The translations under genes were made by a program, and so were the position numbers. DNA of 64,000 nt, from contig QNQO01000450.1 of NCBI GenBank assembly GCA_003290165.1, positions 558,001 through 622,000 on the forward strand, written 5' to 3'. Positions within the stretch are counted from its first letter, which is position 1, and the number at the start of each line of letters is the position of its first letter. Below the pieces are notes generated by a model. The model was not told the origin of the DNA, ran no database searches, and saw only the letters and a program-made list of their open reading frames with translations. Source of the stretch: Berberis thunbergii (lineage: Eukaryota; Streptophyta; Magnoliopsida; Ranunculales; Berberidaceae). Positions 37,936 to 47,289 of the stretch are shown here, piece after piece.

Positions 37936-39237
37936 GGGTTTTTTTTTAGTTTGGCACTCATTAGGTTATACCTTTTAGAGTTTCGCTCTCATTTTAAAAA
38001 TTAATCGAGTCCAACACTCGTTTTCTGACGGAACAATTAAGTTTACTTCAATGACTGGTCAAGACTAACTTTTGGACCATTTTTTCCTTAAAAAAATTCT
38101 CCTCCTCAATGGAACAAAGCCTTTCCCTTAAAAAAAAAAAAAAAAAACCTTCCACCTGCAACATCATCGGAAAACCCCTCCCTACGAGATTCACGTGGTG
38201 ACGCCGTGTTGCGAGATGAATTGATTCAGAGACTGAGTTCTCTTATGGGTTTCCTTCATACGGGTCTCCTGATCTCAACTCTCCTGTTGAGTTGGTTGTG
38301 GGTTCGACTGAAGGTGTCTTTCATACAGAACTAACCAAGTGGAGACTATAACAATTGTCTTATTCTTTCATTATTGTCTAGTCTTCTTCTTTCATTCATA
38401 GTTAGAACTAACCAAGTGGAAGACGAGGTACCCATTGTCCACAACCAGCCATGAACCTGTGGATCCATCCATGATTACAGTGACAGTGACTGGTGAGTAG
38501 TAAATGACCATAGCGAGCCAACCACTAGAGGAGAAAAATAATGCACATTTTCAGCTCGACTCTTCCAACCCATGTTATACTATGTGGAAATTAAAATCTA
38601 ATTAAGGTGAGTGCCTCCTTATTGTTGCAGTTGTAGTTGCAGCTCTACTTGCAAGACAATGACCAGAAATTAATCCTTTCCACTTCTTTTTTTTCGTTTA
38701 CTTGCAGAGTAAAGGTGATGGAAGCTCGAGCGGGATTCCCGTCATGCCTTGAAGTAGTCTTTGACAATCTCATATCCATCACCCAAAGCGAAGTCGAGCG
38801 AGTATCTGTCTAAAACGAGATGCAAAGGCTTTCAGGGACACTATCTACAATTAGAGAAGTTATTAGTGATGCCAAGGGGAAGAAATACACTAATTGGGAG
38901 ATTGCTTAGTGGTTAATTAAACTGGATAAGGCAACCTCTGATGCTGATAACTCAGTGGACGTGTTTGGAGGATGACAACCAGCCTCGAAGATCATTTTCG
39001 AACCAAGGCGCGGTGATGATGCATGTGGAAGATTTTTTTAAAAGGGAAAAGGCTTTAATCCATCAAGGAGGAAGAAGTTTTTTTAAAGGGCAAAATGGTC
39101 TAAAATTTGTCTTGACCAGTCAGTTATGTGAAATTAACAGTTTTGTCAGAAAATGAGTATTAGACTCAATTCATTTTTAAAACGTGGGCCAAACTCTAAT
39201 AGGTATAAACTAATGAATGCCAAATTAAAAAAAACCC
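37936..39237 (+). mobile_element. Mutator-like element with long terminal inverted repeats (Pack-MULE)
   Basis: The left arm (37936 to about 38110) and right arm (about 39070 to 39237) are inverted copies about 165 bp long: GGCACTCATTAGGTTATACC on the left against the complement of GGTATAAACTAATGAATGCC on the right, then the GAGTCCAACACTC-like and TGACTGGTCAAGAC regions. Flanks TTTTATTTTT occur immediately outside both ends (37926-37935 and 39238-39247), a 10-bp duplication candidate in AT-rich DNA. Long arms and a 9-11 bp duplication are MULE features. There is no transposase; the interior carries an NLR gene fragment. Confidence 0.75.
38718..38975 (+). pseudogene. Captured N-terminal coiled-coil (Rx_N) fragment of an NLR resistance gene
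   Basis: From ATG 38718 one frame runs 86 codons with three stops (TAA at 38811, TAG at 38895 and a terminal TGA). It includes MQRLSGTLSTIREVISDAK, KYTNWEIA, then WLIKLDKATSDADNSVD. This is the conserved N-terminal block of plant CC-NBS-LRR immune receptors (pattern L-S-x-T-L-x-x-I-x-x-V-L-x-D-A, W-L-x-x-L-K-D-x-x-x-D-A-D-D-x-x-D). No P-loop or LRR follows. It sits between the two MULE arms, so it is a transduplicated fragment. Confidence 0.8.
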
Positions 39238-39645
39238 TTTTATTTTTTTTATTTTTTTGGAGAGTCTGATTCTTTTTGTTTTTGATCAGCTGTAAACACG
39301 AACAATTAATGAAATACCAAATTAGCAAGATTTGTAAAACATACAAAAAAAAAAAAAAAAAAACCCTTTTCATTATTGAAGTTGGTGGAAGAACTATATC
39401 CAGATAATAAATCCAGGCATGATCATTAGCACTTTCAAAAATGGTGAAGTTGTCTTTGATTACCATTTGCTTCCTTTGTGTGCTGTGTATCCTTGCCTCG
39501 GGTCCTTTAATTTAGTTTTTTTGGTCTAATCTTTTGTTACTTCGTGAATTTTAATTTGTTTGGTTAGTGATAACAAAAGATATTCCAAAATGTGTAGGAA
39601 CGGAATTAGTGAACAGGGATTGGAAGTGCATAACAACTATTGGAT

Positions 39646-39825
39646 GTTTTTTTTTTTTTTGGAAAATGAGTTGGGTTTTTATAGGATCCCATAACCTATC
39701 AACAAGGTGCGACCTACAGGTCAACACCATAAAAAAATGACCATACCGCTGGCAAGTCTCGAACCTAGGACGTGGGGTATAAAACCCACACAACCCTAAC
39801 CGCTTTAGCATAACACCATTGGCCG
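39646..39825 (-). mobile_element. tRNA-derived SINE, copy 2
   Basis: 180 bp on the - strand, from GCCAATGGTGTTATGCTAAA through the B-box-like GGTTCGAGACT to GATAGGTTATGGGATCC and an A-tail (T-run 39646-39660). It is flanked by the 10-bp duplication ACTATTGGAT (39636-39645 and 39826-39835). This is the best-preserved copy. Confidence 0.88.
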
Positions 39826-39835
39826 ACTATTGGAT

Positions 39836-40412
39836 ATTGTAATCTCCTTGCCTACAGTTCATATACAGTTTGCAAGGCCGCTTGCATGAAGAGATAAGAT
39901 TAGTGTTCTAAAAATTGCTAGGCGGAGCCTAGGAGGGGGCCTATGCGGTTATTTATTTATTTATTATAATTTATAATTTATAAAATTTAAGCATAATAGC
40001 ATATAAATTACTTTCAATTCAATGCCAAAATACATATGAAAAGTGTATAAAAAATCAGAGCCTTGATTTTTTTATTTTTTCAAACTGGAAATAAAATTAG
40101 ATTTCAAAAACCCGTCCAGGTAGTTGTCTAGACCGATTTTTAGAACACTAAAATAGTTATTGAGAGGAATCAACAGTACATGCAGGCCTTAATCCTTGCC
40201 AATGTGTACATAGTTGTGCTTGATTTTTGCTAGTGGATAACTAATTTTGTTTACTCAACTTATCAAAGTGTTGACGTTAATTATCCTTTGTCACTGATCT
40301 CATAAATAGTACCATACTGAACCAAAGCCAATCCTTACCCATCCAACTAAAGTCGATAAAACTTACTATTGTAGACGCTCTCAAGAATTATATTCAAAGA
40401 AAGCAATTTCTT
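39836..40412. other. Spacer with the second copy of the 196-bp repeat
   Basis: 40090-40285 repeats 37698-37893. The rest is AT-rich (TTATTTATTTATTATAATTT at 39951), with no gene seen. Confidence 0.5.
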
Positions 40413-40489
40413 TTAAATAAAACATATCAAACTTATTTGCATTTCTCCATGAATATTATTTTGTATAAATTGAAATACAGATAAAAAAA

Positions 40490-41689
40490 ATTTATTGTTT
40501 CTTTTCTTTTCCTTTTTTCTTTCTAATTTCAAGGACTCGTAAAATTTAAGCTTTTCCCTTGGGTTTCGGTTGCTTTGATTGCATTTTTCATGTTTCTTGT
40601 TCTGGATCTCTCTATAGAAGTAAGAAACGAAACCCCAAATACAAAGTGCCAAAGACATGCTTTTGATTCCATTAAAGTTTTCATGGTATGCAATCACAGC
40701 TGCAACCTCAGTTCAAGGGAGAAGAACAGCAATGACAATGCCATTGAACAGAGAGCTGGTGAAGAAAATTACTCGAAGTCCTCCTAAGAAGGCACATTGC
40801 CATACCAATGCAATGCAGTAATTGCAATTACTGCATAATACATTCCATGTCCAAGGTCGTATTTCTTCGCTTCTCTGCCATAGCCTGCTGTCAAAATGAA
40901 TTTACTATTTTTAGCTGAATATAGGGTAGGTGATCTATACAATGAGGCCAGATTGTCCTTGCCAACAATCAGGAATTTCTGAAATTTCTAACTATAGAAA
41001 CAACTACATAAAGGATCAAGTCGGTACATAATATACCTGAAAATCTTTATTGATGAGTATGGCATTGGAGCTAAAGATGGTGGCAAACATGACAAGGTTG
41101 ATCAGGAACTGCAATACCATACTATAAGTTACTGGTTTTCTTGACATAGTGTAAGAGAACTCAATACAACTTCATATGAGACCAATCAAAGCTGCACTCC
41201 CTAATGTCAAGAAGAACCTCGGCATGTACTGAGCATTGGTCACACCAGTTGGTCTATCAGAATTAATTCCTGAGACCCAATAGTATCAAACCAAAGTGTC
41301 ATCAAAACCACCGAGTTTATAATAAAAGGGGTTGAACTTTGGCATCATAATGAATAGAGAAAAAACAGCAACAAAAGCTATTCGAGTTGAAAATAGAATG
41401 GATGAAGTTGAAACGGGATGGTAAGAGATAGCCAAGGAGTATAGAAGTTGTCAAGACCTAGGAATACCCCTTTCTGACTGCACTGAGAATGAAAAGTATG
41501 GGGCCATGAAGAATTGTGAAGGAGGGGAGTCCTTGAGCTGTGGAGTGAAAGAAGAGGCAAATGAGAAGTGGGAGGAGAAATGGAAAACCAGCTGTCTGTA
41601 GAAATGAAGTGAGCCATCATCGTTTGATTCAGTGAATATAATGAAGTCGAATCAAGAGAGGACCTCCTATGATTCCTATATATAGTCAA
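40490..41689 (-). pseudogene. Purine permease (PUP) family pseudogene
   Basis: The - strand carries PUP family landmarks in order: remnants of the first helices and VSTSSILFSTRIAFVAVFS (about 41360-41420); DRPTGVTNAQYMPRFFLTLG then SAALIGLI (about 41170-41260); SRKPVTYSMVLQFLINLVMF then SSNAILINKDFQ ending at a GTATAT donor (41038). After an intron with an AG at 40889 come GYGREAKKYDLGHGMYYAVI, then in a shifted frame GGLRVIFFTSSLFNGIVIAV, and SLALCIWGFVSYFYREIQ at the C-terminus (about 40600). PUPs are ten-helix plasma-membrane transporters of purines and cytokinins. In-frame TGA codons replace residues after LIGLI and after VLLP, and at least two frameshifts occur, so it cannot make a full protein. 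Confidence 0.75.
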
Positions 41690-41820
41690 TAATAAACGAC
41701 TTAGTAGGGATAGCGGCCAGTCGATATTTTTATTTTAGAGGTTTTGGAATTTCAGGTCCTTCTTCCTTAGTCTCTATGTTACATGCGTTGAGATGTTGAG
41801 AGAATTTTAGAGATGAAGAG

Positions 41821-42335
41821 TGATGTCGGACAGAATAGCGATTATTCTACAGGCTAGTTCTAATAGATAATTCACAAGAAAGAACATAAGAGAATTGCCC
41901 AAAACACAGAGAAATAGTCTAACGTTTAATTCGAATTATCAAAAGTCTCTTACAATATTGAGAAAGAGCTTTATTTATAGTGCTCAAATAACTTGAATAA
42001 TAAGCAGCCTATTCCTAATAGAAAAAAGTAGAATCAAATACTAAAATAACAAACAGTCTATTCCTAAAATAAAAAGTAAAGTCTAATCCTAAAAGAAAGA
42101 TGTCTGTTCCCAAAAGAAAAAAGTATAATCAAATACTAAAGTAACAAGTAGCCTAATCCTAAAAGAAAAATTAAAGCCTAATCCTAAAAGGAAACTAGAA
42201 AGACTCTTAATTAAATTGAAAGATTACGAATAAGTTATTTAGTAAATAACTTTGAGAGCAAATTAGGAACTCTAGAAACCCAAATTAGTAACCCTAGATA
42301 CACAAATTAGGAACCCTAGAAACCCTCCTGCATCA
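41821..42335 (-). repeat. 3' LTR of the 41821-44558 element
   Basis: It aligns with 44047-44558 through its length (GAATTGCCCAAAACACAGA, AAGTCTCTTACAATATTGAG, GTAAATAACTTTGAGAGCAA). Contains several short AAAGAAAAA-TAAAG-CCTAATCCTA tandem units. Confidence 0.9.
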
Positions 42336-42489
42336 GTCCCTCTAGGTTGGAAAGAACTCGTCCTCGAGTTCACAACAGCTTCATCGAAATCCTCTAGCCG
42401 CAGCCCAGGAGGAAGATCCTCTGGTATCAGGTTAAAAAACTTCGCTAGCTGCTGCACATTCGCTGGAAATATATGGATTCACGTCTGCT

Positions 42490-42764
42490 GCCAAATAATA
42501 ACCACTCATCATCGTAATATATCGCTTGATGACTAGCCTATTGGTGAAATAACCTATCCAGTACGCATTTGCACGGGCTGCATATGGGAAGAACTCATCA
42601 GTTTTAAATGGCCATGACTCATTTACTGCATGCTTTGCATCAGTGTATATCGATGGGGTGGAGTAAAGGGCATTCACACGCCCATTCATATTGACATAAT
42701 GAATGAACTTATCCATTAGCCTGAACCATGTATGAGCATAATGATACTTAAAACTTGTCCCCAT
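42490..42764 (-). pseudogene. Alpha-mannosidase (GH38) fragment captured by the LTR element
   Basis: An uninterrupted frame from the M at 42764 reads FKYHYAHTWFRLMDKFIHYV then NGRVNALYSTPSIYTDAKHA, ESWPFKTDEFFPYAARANAY and WIGYFTNRLVIKRYITMMSG. It matches a stretch of plant lysosomal-type alpha-mannosidase (glycoside hydrolase family 38; trims mannose from glycans in the vacuole or apoplast). About 90 residues of a roughly 1000-residue enzyme are present, with no introns. It lies between gag and the polypurine tract, where pol would be. The absence of introns suggests, if the parent has introns here, capture through an RNA intermediate. Confidence 0.8.
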
Positions 42765-42873
42765 TGTTCACATTATATGGTTTGTACGAGTAATGTTGGC
42801 TTCTCCAGTTGGTCCCTTGCGCTCTTGATGATGATCACCATAAGAAGAAGGTTGAACCACAAGTGTTTTTTTT

Positions 42874-43995
42874 TTAGCTTTGGGGAGGACAAGAAGGCGT
42901 AGCATCTGCCATTTTAAAATCTGATGAAGGGACTTTAGCATGCATTAGTGGATGGACACTTGGAGGAAGTTTGTCCATTGAAACTTCATGAACTGATACC
43001 ATCCCTGCAATTGGGGCTGGATTTGAATCCATAAAAACTTGTTCCGTTTCCCCTGATGTGGAAATAGAATTTTCGTAACCTGAAACTCCGACTTTTGCAT
43101 TGTTGTGCTCATTTTCCTTGATTATATCAATTGATATCTTTTCATAATCATCAATATCATCATCGTCATACACAGGCTCTCCAAGCTCCTCAATGTCGTC
43201 TACCATGTCTTCCTCAATCAGAAGATTGTTACCTTTCTGAATAGCAGACTTCCTGCACTCAGTCACTCTATGTCCCTGTTCACCACACCTGAAACATCTA
43301 ATAGTAGAGATACTCTACGGTGGTTGTTGGGTAGGATGAAATTCTTAAGGGCAAACTGGCCGACTGCTTTGACTACTTATGATCATTGGTCTCATTTTCT
43401 GCTGTTTCTCCACAACAAGTGTACGCTGGTAGGCTTCAGAAATGGTCATCAACGAGTGAAGTCGCTGAAATAAGGGTTGAGTGTAACTGAAAGAAAGGAA
43501 ATGACCCTTCATCTTCTTCTTCATTTTCTCCCAATCAGTGATCTTGGCATTGCCCCTCGTGCTCGCTTCAACTGCTCCCACCACGTAGATGTTCTGCCTT
43601 TGAGTTTTTTGGCGACCAATTTCACCTTGACATGATCTGGGACTTCGTTATACTAAAAAAATACGTTCTACTTCATTCAACCAATTTACGAATCCTTCGG
43701 CCTGTAATGTACTAAAAAACTAGGGTTGATCCACTTTGAAACCGAGATTTCCATGACGATCCTCTCGACCACGGCGCTATCAAATTCAAGCACGGTGGTG
43801 ATACGGGTTTTTGAAACTAAAATCAGAATCGTGATATTCCATCTCACGATCACCGAAATCCTGCGTCGTTAGACGTTGGGTTAACTCTGCAACTTGCCTC
43901 TGTAAATCTTTAATCATCATATCCTTAACGTTACAATCACGGTTTGGGGCTTCCTAGTTCGGAACATGCCCTCGACGACCACGACCACCAGCCAT
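42874..43995 (-). pseudogene. Degenerate gag of the non-autonomous Ty3-type element
   Basis: From ATG 43995 the frame starts MAGGRGRRGHVPN and then stops. Further pieces in shifting frames read MIKDLQRQVAELTQRLTTQD, REMEYHDSDFSFKNPY, MKKKMKGHFLSFSYTQPLFQ and EAYQRTLVVEKQQKM. The zinc knuckle CFRCGEQGHRVTEC (CX2CX4HX4C) appears at about 43250-43295, followed by an acidic tail. This is a typical plant Ty3 gag that has lost its capsid core and carries several stops. Confidence 0.8.
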
Positions 43996-44046
43996 AGAAA
44001 TTGATGAAATCTCACTCCAAGAAGATGTTGAAGCTCTAATATCAAC

Positions 44047-44558
44047 TGACGCCAGGCATAATAGCGATTAGTCTGTAGGCTACTTCTAACAGATAATTCA
44101 CAAGGAAGAACACAAGAGAATTGCCCAAAACACAGATAAATACTCTAATGTTCAATTCAAATGATCAAAATCAAAAGTCTCTTACAATATTGAGGAAGAA
44201 CTCTATTTATAATGTTCAAATAACTTGAATAATAAGTAGCATATTCCTAAAAAAAAGTAGAATCAAATACTAAAATAACAAGTAGTCTATTCCTAAAATA
44301 AAAAGTAAAGCCTAATTCTAAAGGAAACTGCCTATTCCTAAAAAAAGTATAATCAAATACTAAAATAACAAGCAGTCTATTCCTAAAAGAAAAATTAAAG
44401 CCTAATCCTAAAAGAACACTAAAAAGACTCCTAATTAAATTGAAAGACTACGAATAAGTTATTTAGTAAATAACTTTGAGAGCAAATTATGAACCTTAGA
44501 AATCCAAATTAGAAACTGTAGATACCCAAATTAGAAATTTAGAAACCCTCTTGCATCA
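44047..44558 (-). repeat. 5' LTR of the 41821-44558 element
   Basis: Partner of 41821-42335. Multiple substitutions and small indels separate the two, so the insertion is not recent. Confidence 0.9.
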
Positions 44559-44563
44559 AAGAG

Positions 44564-45796
44564 CTAGTGAAATGAACAAAACAAAGGCAAGTTCGAAAAA
44601 TAGTTGAGTTTATTTATAGATGATAAAGTGATGGTGGTTTATTTAGTTAACACTAGGGCTCAATGACAGAACCAGAGCCACAGTATGTAAGGCAAGCGAA
44701 GGATCCATAAAACAAAAACAAATGCTAGGGATTGCTTGGTGCATACTTTTGAATATATACACGAAGAAGTAATCGGTGTGTGACATGTATTTAAACTATA
44801 CATTAGCATTTGAAAGAGTTAAAGTGATCCTTAGTTTATATGATAGATCTACCTATTCATAATGCGTCATCAAGATTTGTAACACATTACGTTGGTCTCA
44901 TGCATCCAATACATGTTACCTAGTATGTCTATTAACATTCAAATATATTGATTACGTTAGTGTGTATGTTTTTTGCCTTACCTCAAACATGTCATGTCTT
45001 GAACATGGTTTGCACTTTTTTTTTTTTTGGTTTTAAATATGTATTGAAACATTGCACTTGAATAATGAATCTTAAATAAACCAAAGTAATATTGATGGAA
45101 CTTGCCTCAACCCTTTTTTTTTTTTTTTTTTTTTTTCAATTGTAAAGAAGATAACTACCAGGCCATCTCCAATGGCCAGTCATGTATAGGAAAATGATGC
45201 AAAAATACTGTTAGATATATATATATTTTTTTGTATAACTCTCTTCTATATATGTTCCACCCGAATGTGTAAGTCGACGTATAGACTTACACGAGTTGTA
45301 TATAAAGAGTTTGGGGCACTTAAGTATCATCACACATTCTAAACCTTCAGATAGTCTGTTGATGAACTTAAAATTGGCTTTTTTAAGATCGCATGACACG
45401 GCTCCAAATTTACACATTCCAACCAAATTGACTAGCGAGATGTTCAATGCATAAGTTTTATATTACAATTTGAGATGCCCAAAGATATTAACGTCAAAGC
45501 ATTTTAAAATATCTAAATGGGTATAAAAACTTAGTGGTGTAGTTAATTGGCAAATCAACAAATCGGACATTATAACTCGATTTGTGACTTGAATGGTTGC
45601 CGAATATCTTTTTGAAAACTAGTAGTGCTAGAAACTTCTTGTAAGTAGGCAAATTCCAATTCGCATAGTGTCTTAGTTTGAGTTTGATACTTTTGTTATT
45701 GGCTTCATAAAATTGTTACTACCAGATTGATCTGTGCATAGCCTGCTTTATTTTCAAATTGGCATGCACAATGATTTCGAGGTTTTCATGAGCCAT
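44564..45796. other. Intergenic DNA
   Basis: AT-rich with long T-runs (45018-45028 and 45113-45136). No gene, RNA or clear repeat was recognised. Confidence 0.45.
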
Positions 45797-46068
45797 CTGA
45801 GGGCGTGTTGGTTGCATGTAATCCTATTCCCTGAAATCCAACCCATATCAAAGACTATTTCAAGAGTGTTATCATACTACATCACAATGTTTTTGACAAA
45901 ATATAGGAATTACATTCTCATATTTTTCTTGGTAGGTGATTCCCACATCCATTAGAGAGTTGAAGGATCTTCTGCAACCTCACTTTCTCTTCTTTTCCTA
46001 TCTGTTATCCACTCTTTCATTCCCCTGCATTCTCGTAGAGCGAAATTCCATCTACCCAACACGCTATT
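45797..46068. mobile_element. Possible MITE with GGGCGTGTTGG ends
   Basis: The left end, GGCGTGTTGGTTGCATGTAA, resembles the complement of the right end (AGCGTGTTGGGTAGATGGAA), about 270 bp apart. Such ends are common in Tourist-like MITEs. Target duplications are not convincing. Confidence 0.35.
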
Positions 46069-46345
46069 AGGTCAACAAGACCCACATTAAGCAAAAGTCA
46101 GCAATCAGGAAGGCCGCCACCAACCTTCTCCAAGAAAGTAAAGAAGATGATGGTCTTTGGGGTTCCAGGTTTAGTAAATTGTTACTTGTGCATTGTGACT
46201 TGGATGACCCCATTTAGCAATGGTTAATGTTCCTCGACATGTGAAATTTAGACTCAAATCGGGATGTGTGGAAAAGATAAAACAAGATATAAGCCAAAGA
46301 GTTTTTTGACTAAGACATGTTGGAAGGCATAATAAAGTTCTGGAA

Positions 46346-46750
46346 TGGCATATGACATGGTGGTTCCTTCAAAGGTGTCCTCTGCCTCTGCATTGGCTGA
46401 TCGATAAATGCATGAAAAGGACACACACTGATACACACTTTTTCTTAAATGATCTTATCACATGCATGTTTTGCTTTTACCAATTCAGTAGTATTTACTG
46501 TCTTCCATTGCCACTGTACACTGTTCTATCCATCTCAAACTTTTCTCTTCTCTTCATCAACATCATCATCATCATCAATGTTTCAGCACAAGACGAAGCT
46601 CAGTATGCCATGTACATGTGAGTGATTTCTTTTGTTCAGTTTCGTTGAATTCCTCTTCTACTTCATATTGAATGCATTTTTCATTTTTTTTTAATATGTT
46701 GCTTGTTAAGAACATCCATAATTGTCATTCAAAGTGTACATATTAAAGAA
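46346..46750 (+). repeat. Upstream copy of the duplicated GGT leader and first exon
   Basis: It aligns with 47010-47430. Shared text includes GGTGTCCTCTGCCTCTGCAT-like, CTTTTCTCTTCTCTTC, CATCATCA...ATGTTTCAG and ATTTCTTTTGTTCA-like segments. It holds a start codon at 46578 with MFQHKTKLSMPCT up to a GTGAGTG donor at 46618. The phase (one base after a full codon) equals that of the downstream first exon. A SINE lies between the two copies. Confidence 0.7.
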
Positions 46751-46832
46751 TCGATTAGCCAAGCCAAGAAATGTGTTAACAGTAGGGCACCCACATCATG
46801 TTTTGTGTCATATTCAGTAGTAAACATTATTT

Positions 46833-46986
46833 TAAAGGTGCCAATGGTGTTATGGTCGAGTGGTTCCTAGGTTTGAGACCCGCCGGCGGCATGGTTACTT
46901 TCTTATGGTGTTGACTTGTAGGTCGCACCCTGTTGATAGGTTATGGGATCTTATAAAAATCCAGCTCGCTTTCCCAAAAAAAAAAA
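46833..46986 (+). mobile_element. tRNA-derived SINE, copy 3
   Basis: Reads GGTGCCAATGGTGTTATGG, then the A-box-like TGGTCGAGTGG and B-box-like GGTTTGAGACCC, then GATAGGTTATGGGATC and an A-tail. It is flanked by the 10-bp duplication AACATTATTT (46823-46832 and 46987-46996). It is inserted between the duplicated GGT first exons. Confidence 0.85.
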
Positions 46987-47289
46987 AACATTATTTGGAT
47001 GCCAAAGGCATATAGTTTTGTGGGATGGCACAGGGTTCAAAGATGCTCTGCCTCTACATCTGCATCGGTGCTGAGTGAGTGACGCCAAGCACGAAAGTGA
47101 CGTACATTCCTAGTTTGCATCCCAACGCGTGCTAATTGCCAAATTATTATAAATATTTTATCGCATGTTTTGGACCTTGTTTCAACCAAGTCATGGAGCA
47201 TAGCAGTAGAGCAGTATTTATACTACTTTCTCCATTACACACTACTGTTCCATCCCTCAAACCTTCTCTTCTCTTCTTCATCACCAACC

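Larger units (their letters stand above)
41821..44558 (-). mobile_element. Complete non-autonomous Ty3-type LTR retrotransposon with a captured host gene piece
   Basis: 2738 bp with LTRs at 41821-42335 and 44047-44558, both TG...CA, and a perfect 5-bp target duplication AAGAG (41816-41820 and 44559-44563). In - sense the upstream LTR is followed by TTGATATTAGAGC, a degenerate initiator-Met primer site. The interior has a broken gag and an alpha-mannosidase fragment but no protease, reverse transcriptase or integrase. It must have moved using enzymes from a relative. Confidence 0.9.

Noticed and set aside
44564..45796. Possible gene upstream of the GGT locus
   Set aside because: Only short random frames and T-runs. 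Nothing supports a gene.
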